DNA of 64,000 bases from Basidiobolus meristosporus CBS 931.73. Its lineage: Eukaryota > Basidiobolomycota > Basidiobolomycetes > Basidiobolales > Basidiobolaceae. Shown here in pieces: positions 55,633-64,000 of this stretch. Position numbers and translations under genes: made by a program. Numbering within the stretch: position 1 is the first letter of the stretch; each line of letters opens with the position of its first letter. The notes below the pieces were generated by a model. It was given only the letters and a program-made list of their open reading frames with translations, was not told where the DNA came from and made no database searches. The DNA lies in assembly GCA_002104905.1 (NCBI GenBank), contig MCFE01000255.1:48689-112688 (forward strand), given 5' to 3'.

Positions 55633-57622
55633 TGTTTGGGTGTGTGGGGGGTGGGATGGGAGAGGGAATGGGGGATCCAAAACATAGGGGGGGATAGGGG
55701 GAGGAAAGGAGCCTACTGGATTGGCCCAATTGAATTACTTGGCCTCTCCCATTTTCATTATGGTTAAAATAATAAATAATGTAAATGCTTTCCACTATGG
55801 AAGAATAAGACCATTGCTTCCTGCAATGGGGGTGTGATATGGGTTTATTTACCCTCCCCCCCTGGAGGGGGAAGCAGTTAATTTCCCCCACCCTTACCGG
55901 GGGACTATGCCTAATTTCCAATCACTAATGTAGAAGCACCATCAAAGGTGCAAGTAATTGTTATTCCTTTTGTAGAGGTGCCTTATTGATCTTTTAGCTT
56001 ATCTTCCACACCTATAACCGGGATAATACTTGAGTGAGGAATGAGGTACATCCAAAGTTGGGTATGGGCTCTTATCTTAAAAGGATTGTTAAAGGAGCTA
56101 AAGTTGGTTATAATCTGGAAACTTTACCTTCATCAGTAAATAGACTTGTTCCCTTGGATAGAGCCATATGATGCCATAGTGTGCCAGAGAAGCCAAGTGA
56201 ACCTATACTTGGTCACAGAGTGTGAAACATAGCTCTGCATCTTCATGCAAAGCAGCCCCTGTGTTTCACCCTTTGTGTTGGAGAAAATCCATTTTGGACA
56301 TTTTTTTGTGGACCAATATTGTGCAGGATGTGTAAGAGCACAGAAGAATTGAAGACATGCATCTGGTACTTAATGCCCATGGCACACTGAATCTAGCTCC
56401 TGTGGCTTGTAACATGTCACAAAATGCATGGCACTATCTTGGTCCACTGGTACTATATGGCACTAGATTTAATTATTAGCCCTAAAGTAAGATCTATACA
56501 AAGCACTCATAGTGCCAGATAGTACCAGTGGACCAAGATAGTGCCATGCATTTTTGTGCCATGCATTTTTGTGACATGTTACAAGCCACAGGAGCTAGAT
56601 TCAGAGTGCCATGGGTACCATGTACCAGATGCATAACTTCAATCCTTTTGTGCTCTTACAGATCCTTCACAACATTGACCTAAAAAAAATGGTCAAAAAA
56701 TGGATATTCTCCAACACAAAGGGTGAAACACAGGGGCTGCTTTGCATGAAGATGCAGAGCTAGGCTTCACACTCTGTGGGCAAGAATAGGTTCACTTGGC
56801 CTCCCTGGCACACTATGGCACCATTTGGCACTTATGGTGCAATTTTGTTCTATCCAATGGAACAAGTCTAATGCTTTTCATATGAATCCAATAGTCAGAA
56901 TTTGTTGTGTTATTGGAGGATTATTAATAGTAACATGGTTAGGCTTTTATAAAGAGATATATCTACCATGGAACTATATGATATTTCTTTTAACATCTGT
57001 TCAGTTTGTTTATATGATTGTCATAATAATTATTAAAGTAGTATATATGGTTGAACAATGGAGAAATGGATCCCTAGAAGTTAGAAATTCTCCTCCTGAT
57101 TAGTTTGCTTCTCTTATTGCCAAGCTTGTGATCTGTGTTAAAACAGGTTGTACAATAGGAGCAGGAACAGGGGTATTATTAGGGTTAGGTATTGGCTTAT
57201 TTGACATCTAAGAAGCATTGGGTTGTGAATCAGTAGTTAAACCAGGATTAGGAGGAATTCTAGATAAAGGGTTAACTATTCTTGGTATACCTAATCCAAA
57301 ATCCCTTACCATGGCAGTGACATCTAATGACAGAGAGGAAGCCATCCCAGCTTTGGTTGATAAATGCACCCCAATGGTATCAAACTTGAATCTTGCTCTT
57401 ATTCAAGACATCTTGGGGGGCAACCAATGGACAGAAGTTCATGAAGGGCATCTTGGAGAAACAGGTGGGAGTGTAATAAAAGATGGGGAGGCCTCTGATT
57501 TGTTCAATGAGCAGCCACAAAATAAAGAATTTAACTCTGGGGGGAATCTTAAAAGCCTTGGCTCAAATAGAAAGGCCCCCCAATCAACAGGAAATCCAAA
57601 AGGAATTTTAAACTATCTCTGA
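55633..57622 (+). other. Possible mitochondrial or mitochondrial-plasmid insert
   Basis: Starts with G-run clusters and palindromic GC blocks (ccccccctggaggggg, cccccacccttaccggggg; 55633-55915) in AT-rich DNA, like GC clusters of fungal mtDNA. It is followed by highly hydrophobic, Ile/Tyr/Met-rich reading: VIGGLLIVTWLGFYKEIYLP and SVQFVYMIVIIIIKVVYMVE (56869-57101), then a glycine-rich membrane-like segment GCTIGAGTGVLLGLGIGLF (57140-57205) and ALGCESVVKPGLGGILDKGL (57213 on). A frame continues to 57622. Composition and coding style differ from the neighbours. A Harbinger MITE interrupts it at 56142-56869. Assignment is inference. Confidence 0.4.
56142..56869. mobile_element. Harbinger-type long-palindrome MITE (728 bp)
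   Basis: Termini AGACTTGTTCCCTTGG and complement of ccaatggaacaagtct, flanked by AAT (56139-56141 and 56870-56872). The element is one long inverted repeat with arms of roughly 340 bp (for example tttgcatgaagatgcagagct on the right mirrors agctctgcatcttcatgcaaa on the left) around a short AT-rich centre near 56470-56510. No coding capacity; presumably mobilised by a Harbinger transposase with the same ends. Confidence 0.92.
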
Positions 57623-58282
57623 GTTTTCCTCACAAGTAGTGCCTTCAAGGTCACTTGGCTGTCAGCATGGTTTCCTGGGAGTGTCCTGTGGTCTGGGGCT
57701 GGAAGTTCAGGTTGCAGCAGGTAGCAGTGATCACACTAATCAACAAGGCAGTATATTGATAAAAGGGATGATGATTTATTGTTATGGGATTGCCTCCCTT
57801 ATATACTTTTCTCACTGGCTAAGTGATTACTAATCATGGTGTTCCAGAAGGTTCTGGATATCATTAGAAATCCTTATAGCATCCAAATGACCTAAGAATG
57901 TTCTAAGTAGGTGCCAGAAGGTTCTATGAGGCACAGCACATCTGACCAATCAGGAATCAGTACTCTGAAACCTGTGTAATACAGGGACACCATATATGGT
58001 ATGGAAATGGTGGGGATGGGGACACAGGTTGATCATGTGTCACAAGTAGTGGCACAGGCACTTGCCAAATATAGAAGCACTTACTGCTAGTAATCTTACA
58101 TAAAGTGAGGTATAACTTATGCAGTAAGGTAAGCATGTGTAATAGTCAACTGGCTTATGGGATAGTACTGATCTGGTAAGACAGATGGGATAAAACTAAA
58201 ACCAGTGTAGTAGAGAAATAGGGAAGCAGAAAATATGGGAATGAGCATGTCTGTCAGTGGGTGTCACTGTGACCCCACTACA
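57623..58282 (-). other. Probable solo LTR or repeat, family unknown
   Basis: On the minus strand the right border reads TGTAGTGGGGTCACAGTG at 58282, abutting a truncated copia-4. Inside, tttattgttatggg (aataaa on minus) and a tataagg box (minus) fit an LTR in reverse orientation. The other border is not defined. No coding sequence. Confidence 0.4.
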
Positions 58283-58935
58283 CCATAATTTGTTTATGAT
58301 ATGCATACTTGATAATCTTGAAATAAAGTAATAGGCATTTTTTGACACAGTCCTAAATCTGTAAAAAGCTTTCTTAACCACATTGCTTCTTTTGTAGCTT
58401 CACAGGCTACCATATTCTCTGCCTCTGTGGTAGAAAGTGCTATGGTTGGTTGCTTTCTTGAATTCCATGAAATTGCTCCTTTACAGTAAAGTAAGGTGTA
58501 TCCTGTGGTGGATCTTCTGTCTTCCAAACTTTGTCCCCAATCAGCATCAGAGTATCCCACAAGATCCTGTTCTAAATCCTTGTAAGTGTATCTTAAGCAG
58601 ATATCAGTAGTTCCTTTTAGGTATCTAAAAGTCCGCTTAACTGCTGCAATATGATCAGATCCATAGTTCTGATTATGTTGGCTGACAACTCCCACTGAAT
58701 ATGAGATATCTGGACGTGTTCTAAGCATGATATACATCAGACTGCCGACTATAGATTGATAAGGAAAGTCAGGGCTTTCAGTTGGCACCAAGCTCTCTTG
58801 ATTTGGTTGAGTTTTGACCAAGTTAAGGTTTGTCTCCATTGGGGTAACTGCTGGTTTACAGTCTTCCATTTGGTACTTCTTTAGTTTATCTTGAATATGC
58901 TTGGATTGGCTTACAGTAATAGTCTGGGTACTTCT
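58283..58935 (-). pseudogene. Copia-4 RT-RNase H fragment (part 1)
   Basis: Minus-strand pol: STQTITVSQSKHIQDKLKKY, PMETNLNLVKTQPNQESLVP, YSDADWGQSLEDRRSTTGYT and STTEAENMVACEATKEAMWL (AEN replaces AEY). It is truncated at FQDYQVCIS, where the neighbouring repeat starts at 58282. The same element resumes at 63615 beyond copia-5. Confidence 0.85.
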
Positions 58936-59284
58936 TGTTGTAAAAATTTGTATTTCCACCTAAATACTCAACTAACTTAGTCACTTAGATCATTACCTTC
59001 AAATCCTAGAGAATACTGACCAAATTCCTTGTCGGGATTTACTTAGAATATTTTCACCAAAATACCAGGTACCCAGAACATGATAATACTCAAAGTCGTC
59101 CAAACAGCCCCAAACTTTGCACACATGTTCTTGGGACCTTCCTTAACCTATTCTACATGCTTGTATTGCCAAGACCAGGTAAAAGTATAAATACTACTTT
59201 TACATTCAATAAATCATTAAGTGAAAAATACATAATCTACTTGTCCTCCCAATCACTTCCAATATCTCCCAGACTCTTACAACA
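58936..59284 (+). repeat. Copia-5 5' LTR
   Basis: 349 bp, TGTTGTAAAAATTTG ... gactcttacaaca. Contains aagtataaatac (TATA-like) and aataaatcattaag (poly(A)-signal-like), the likely U3/R layout. Confidence 0.9.
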
Positions 59285-59297
59285 GGTTATGAGCCCC
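59285..59297 (+). promoter_or_regulatory. Copia-5 primer binding site
   Basis: GGTTATGAGCCCC directly after the LTR, complementary to the anticodon arm of initiator tRNA-Met. The gag ATG (59290) lies within it. Confidence 0.7.
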
Positions 59298-62200
59298 AAG
59301 CTGTTACTCTCTGCAATGTCTACTACTGCTATTACTGGAATTTTTCCCTCTGCTGAAAAGTTGGATGGCTCTAACTACCAAGTGTGGAAGGTGAAGATGA
59401 AGATGCTGCTACAAGAAAGAGGCCTTTGGGATATTGTCATAGGAGAAGAATGCCCTCCTAAAAATGTGGGAGAGGAAGCCTTAAAGTACCAGAAGAAAGA
59501 ACAAAGTGCCTTTAACTGCATTTGCCTTAATGTCAAGGACAAATTGCTAATTCAATGCTCAAGAGCAAAAATGGCAAAGAATGCCTGGAAAGCATTGGAA
59601 GACACCTACCAGTCATGTTCAGCTGCCAAGAAAAGTATCTGAGACAAAAATTCTTTACTACAAAGATGCTGCCAGGAGAAGAAATGAAAAATCTAATTAA
59701 CAGAATTACCCTGCTGGTAGATGAGATGGAATCTGTGGGCGTACCAACTACAGATGAGGATGTGATAGTTACCATCCTGAATAGCCTAACAGACAAGTTT
59801 CAGGGCCTTGTATCAGCCTTAGAGTCCAGAACTGAAGATTTGACCTTAAATTACATATATGGAAGGCTCCTGGATGAAGAATTAAGAAAATCAAGCGCCA
59901 ATAAGAAGGAAGAAGAAAATGCTTTAATAAGCAATGATAACCAACAAAGGAGGTACCCAAGACCCTACAAAGGCAACAGCAACCTATTTTGCAACTACTG
60001 CAAAAGGAAAGGACACACATCAGACCGGTGTCTCAAAAAGAGAGATTATCAGCAAAAGAAGCCTGAATATGGAAATGCTGCAACAACTGAAGATAGACTA
60101 TTCATATCTGCACTAAATATGACCATAAACAAGAATTCTCAGACGTGGTATATTGACTCTGGAGCTTCTCAACACTTTACACACCCAAAAGAACTTTTTA
60201 CCCAATATCAAGAAATTCCAATTAAGAAGGTTTTCATGGGTGACAATAGAACACTTGATGCAGTGGGAGAAGGAACTATTCAAGTAAACCTTAGAAGCAG
60301 TGAAGGAAGCCATACACTGACCTTTAAAGAAGTGCTCTATGTACCAGAAATAGCCAAGAACCTACTCTCTGTAAGCAAGGCCACAGCAGAAGGACTCAGT
60401 TTCAGTTTTGACAATACTGGATGCAGGATCACTGATCAAAATGGTGCCCATATTGCTTCGGGCATCAGAGATCAGAATCTATACAAGTTGACTTATATTC
60501 TATCATATTTGGAAGCCAATATAAGTAACTCAAATGAAGAAACACCAATACTTTGGCACAGGATATTTGGACACATCAATTTTGATTATTTGAGCAAAAT
60601 GATCAAAGATCAGCTAATTTCTGGAGTGGAAATTGATCCCCCAGCTAATTTGGAGCACTGTGAAGCCTGCATATATGGGAAACAAGCCAGACAACCGTCT
60701 GATAGCTCTGGGTTAATCAAAACTAAGAAAAAATTAGATCTAATTCACTCAGATCTGTGTGGACCTATGCAAAATTTATCCTTAGGCAGGATGAAGAATT
60801 TAATCACTTTTATTGATGATTATACAAGATACACATGGGTCTACTTCATGGAGAGAAAGGAAGAAGCTCTGTCTAAGCTCAGGGAGCTTAAAGCCATGGT
60901 GGAGAGAGAAACTGGTGAAAAAATCAGAAAAATACGCTCTGACAATGGTGGAGAATATACCTCAAAACTTGTCATTCACTTCTGCAAAATTCATGGGATA
61001 AAGCAAGAGACTACTGTACCATACTCCCCACAGCAAAATGGAGTAGCAGAACAAGCTAACAGATCAATAATTCATATGGCAAGATCTATATCCATGATCA
61101 CAAATTATCCTATGATTTTTGGGCGCAATCAGTTGCCACTGCTGTATATCTTATAAATAGGAGTTATGACAGAATACTTTGTGATTCTACTCCATTTGAA
61201 GCATGGTATGGATACAGACCAAGTGCAGGACATCTAAGAATATTTGGGGGTACAGCATATGCCAAAAAACTGGCCGGAAATCAGTCAAAATTTGAACCAA
61301 AAAGTGTAAAATGCATATTTTTGGGCTACTGCAATGAGAGTAAGGCATACAGACTCTACAATACCAAAGCAAAGAAGCTGATCAAGTCCAGGGATGTGTT
61401 GTTTGATGAAAATTCAAAATTTTCACAAAAAATGACATCAGATGATGACAAAAATTTGGTCTCAAGTCCACCAATTGTCAGGATTGAATCAGAGCAAAAC
61501 AATGAAAATTTTTTCACTCCAGAGGACTCTACAACCATGGTTCAGCCAGAATCAGTGCCCAGGAATATCCCAGAAGTGATCATTCCAGTATCAAATGCCC
61601 GGAGATCAAATCAGACAAGAAATAGCCCAAATTACTATATCAATGAGGGTACAAACTTAGCCTATGCCTATTCAGCCCATATTGATGAGCCCCATACTGT
61701 AAAAGAGGCCCTAAATAGCCCTCAGACAAAGTTTTGGAGATCTGCAATGACTGAGGAATATCAGGCACTGATGGAAAATCAAACTTGGGACTTAGTCAAA
61801 TTACCAATCAACCAATAATCAATTGGACGCAGATGGGTCTTCAAGACAAAATACAAGGCTGATGGTACAATTGAAAGATACAAAGCAAGACTTGTGGCCA
61901 AAGGATACTCTCAAACAAAAGGACTTGACTATACTGAGACCTTTGCACCGGTATCCAAGTTTAATTCCATCAGATTAATATTGGCTATTGCCGCCAAATA
62001 TAAGTTTTTATTCATCAAATGGATGTAAAAACTGCATTTTTGAATGGAGAACTTGATGAGGACGTGTATATGGACCAGCCTGATGGGTTTGCTGACCAAG
62101 ATAACCCCCATTTTGTCTGCAAGCTTAAAAAGTCACTATATGGTCTCAAACAATCACCAAGAGCCTGGAATTGCAAGATAGATTCTTATTTGGAATCTTT

Positions 62201-63257
62201 GAGTTTCAAAAGAAGTAATGCTGACTATAGTATATACTATAAGCCAGATAGGGCAAATCCAGTTCTATTAGCTCTATATGTGGATGATCTTATTATAGCC
62301 GCCAATAACCTAGAAACATTGGAAGAAACTAAATCCAGCCTATCTAAGGAGTTCAAGATGTCTGATTTAGGAGAACTTAGTTACTACTTAGGGATTAAGT
62401 TCTCCATAGACAGAAGTACCCAGACTATCACCCTAAGCCAATCCAAGTATATTCAAGATATACTAAAGAAGTACTAAATGGAAGACTGTAAACCGGCAGC
62501 TACCCCAATGGAGACAAACCTTAACTTGGTAAAAACTCAACCAAATCAAGAGAGCTTGGTGCCAACTGAAAGCCCTGACTTTCCTTATCAATCTATGGTC
62601 GGCAGTCTGATGTATATCATGCTTAGAACACGTCCAGATATCTCATATTCAGTGGGAGTTGTCAGCCAACATAATCAGAACTATGGATCTGATCATCTTG
62701 CAGCAGTTAAGTGGATTTTTAGATACCTAAAAGGAACTGCTGATATCTGCTTAAGATACACTTATAAGGATTCAGTACAGGATCTTGTGGGATACTCTGA
62801 TGCTGATTGGGGACAAAATTTGGAAGACAGAAGATCCACCACAGGTTACACCGTTCTTTACTGTAAAGGAGCAATTTCATGGAATTCAAGAAAGCAACCA
62901 ACCGTAGCACTTTCTACCACAGAGGCAGAGTACATGGCAGCCTGTGAAGCTACAAAAGAAGCAATGTGGCTAAGAAAGCTTCTTACAGATTTAGGCCTAT
63001 GTCAAAAAATGCCTATTACTTTATTTCAAGATAATCAAGGATGTATACAATTAGGTAGAAATCCAACTTTTCATGCTAGAACCAAGCACATAGATATTAG
63101 ACATCATTTCATACATGAAGCTATAGAGAATAACTTAGTTAGCTTACTTTACTGTCCTACAGATGAAATGATTGCAGACATATTTACCAAACCATTAGCT
63201 AGAGACAAGTTTGAATATCTTAGGTCAAAATTAGGACTAGTCAGTATGAGCATTTAG
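59290..63257 (+). pseudogene. Copia-5 gag-pol polyprotein, lightly disrupted
   Basis: gag begins MSPKLLLSAMSTTAITGIFP and contains AEKLDGSNYQVWKVKMKMLL. Order: CCHC knuckle CNYCKRKGHTSDRC (about 59991-60032); protease WYIDSGASQHFTH (DSG intact, about 60146); integrase finger LWHRIFGHINFDYL/HCEACIYG (HHCC intact) and core HSDLCGP, RSDNGGEYTSKL, QQNGVAEQANRS (DDE intact); RT HQMD-equivalent near 62010 and [11 protein letters not shown] (about 62275); RNase H YSDADWGQNLEDRRSTTGYT, TTEAEYMAACEATKEAMWL, DNQGCIQLGRN, KHIDIRHHF; end TKPLARDKFEYLRSKLGL. Disruptions: frameshift near 59635, frameshift near 61088, TAA at 61816-61818, frameshift near 62010, TAA at 62475-62477. It is non-functional as sequenced, but all catalytic residues are retained. 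Confidence 0.92.
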
Positions 63258-63267
63258 CTGAGTGGAG

Positions 63268-63614
63268 TGTTGTAAAAATTCATATTTCCACCTAAATATT
63301 CACCTAACTTAGTCACTTAGATCATTACCTTCAAATCCTAGAGAATATTGACTAAATTCCTTGTTGGGATTTACTTAGAATATTTTCACCAAAATACCAG
63401 GTACCCAGAACATGATAATTCTCAAAGTTGTCCAAACAGCCCCAAACTTTGCACACATGTTCTTGGGACCTTCCTTAACCTATTCTACGTGTTTGTAATG
63501 CCAAGATCAGGTAAAGTATAAATACTACTTTTACATTCAATAAATCATTAAGTGAAAAACACATAATCTACTTTCCTCCCAATCATTTCCAATATCTCCA
63601 AGACTCTTACAACA
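63268..63614 (+). repeat. Copia-5 3' LTR
   Basis: 347 bp, TGTTGTAAAAATTCA ... gactcttacaaca; preceded by the polypurine tract gctgagtggag. Confidence 0.9.
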
Positions 63615-64000
63615 CTTCTGTCTATGGAGAACTTAATCCCTAAGTAGTAACTGAGCTCTCTTAGATTGACATCTTGAACTCCTTAGATAGGCTGGATTTA
63701 GTCTCTTCCAATGTTTCTAGGTTATTGGCAGCTATAATAAGATAATCCACATATAGAGCTAATAGAACTGGACTTGCTCTATCTGGCTTATAGTATGTAC
63801 TATAGTCAGCATTACTGCTTTTGAAACTCAAAGATTCCAAATAAGAATCTATCTTGCAATTCCAGGCTCTTGGTGATTGTTTGAGACCATATAGTGACTT
63901 TTAAGCTTGCAGACAAAATGGGGGTTATCTTGGTCAGCAAACCCATCAGGCTGGTCCATATACACATCCTCATTAAGTATTTCATTCAAAAGTGCAGTTT
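63615..64000 (-). pseudogene. Copia-4 reverse transcriptase fragment (part 2, runs off window)
   Basis: Minus-strand RT continuing upstream of 58935: [14 protein letters not shown]-equivalent at the join (cttctgtctatggagaac), the ALYVDYLII-type catalytic region (gataatccacatatagagc, where the usual YVDD codons read YVDYL), [15 protein letters not shown] near 63930 and TALLNEILNEDVYMDQ at the edge. One frame change occurs near 63900. Integrase and the rest lie outside the window. Confidence 0.82.

Larger units (their letters stand above)
58936..63614 (+). mobile_element. Copia-5: best-preserved Ty1/copia-A element
   Basis: 4679 bp, flanked by a perfect 5-bp duplication CTTCT (58931-58935 and 63615-63619) inside copia-4. 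LTRs are 58936-59284 and 63268-63614 and differ at roughly 18 positions by eye (about 5%), so the insertion is not recent. All pol domains are present, with three frameshifts and two stops. Confidence 0.94.

Noticed and set aside
57218-57622. 134-codon frame considered as an independent host gene
   Set aside because: It continues the composition and style of the preceding mitochondrial-like segment, lacks introns or promoter-like context, and is surrounded by repeats; treated as part of that insert.
1-64000. CRISPR array, bacterial operons, rRNA
   Set aside because: No regularly spaced short repeats, no Shine-Dalgarno-led gene clusters and no rRNA-like conserved blocks; the window is eukaryotic.

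Overview
This window looks like nuclear DNA of a filamentous fungus, most likely a basidiomycete (Agaricomycetes). The host genes have short GT..AG introns (46-125 nt), a Ptc2/Ptc3-type PP2C phosphatase gene is split into nine exons, and there are no bacterial operons. The lineage is inferred from style; no species marker is present. The window falls into two contrasting parts.

Part A (about 1-9.4 kb) is ordinary gene-bearing DNA with normal CpG content. It holds the 5' part of a secreted cell-wall-type protein gene (minus strand, 1-485), a complete PP2C-type Ser/Thr phosphatase gene (minus, 2012-3550), a weakly supported hypothetical gene (plus, from 6493), and a striking intron-less gene (plus, 7573-8820). 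That last gene encodes 415 residues made of six repeats. Every one of its 29 cysteines lies in a Cys-Pro dipeptide, mostly as KCPY, KCPL, ECPV or KCPF, which resemble heme regulatory motifs. It is the most interesting coding sequence here.

Part B (about 9.4-64 kb) is a CpG-poor, AT-rich nest of dead or dying transposons with no recognisable host gene. The families are: (1) a Ty1/copia family ('copia-A', about 348-bp LTRs starting TGTTGTAA and ending TTACAACA, primer site matching the anticodon arm of initiator tRNA-Met) in five or more copies; (2) a related LTR family 'B'; (3) a third, internally deleted copia-like element 'C'; (4) a Ty3/gypsy pol fragment; (5) CACTA-like elements with CCCTATG termini, a Tnp2-type transposase and a divergent second gene (copies C1-C3, C5-C8); (6) PIF/Harbinger elements with AGACTTGTTCC termini and 3-bp ATT/AAT target duplications, comprising one full-length copy, one double-right-ended composite and two non-autonomous MITEs. 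One segment (about 55.6-57.6 kb) looks mitochondrial or mitochondrial-plasmid derived.

Insertion order can be read directly from junctions. LTR-B sits in CACTA C1 and has itself received CACTA C2 and the Harbinger composite. Copia-2 sits in C5 and carries a Harbinger MITE. A full Harbinger sits in the gypsy fragment. Copia-5 sits in copia-4. A solo LTR sits in copia-1. Target duplications (CATTA, AGAAA, CTTCT, GAA, ATT, AAT) mark many of these events. The Harbinger copies differ largely by CpG to TpG/CpA changes, the expected footprint of cytosine methylation on silenced repeats.
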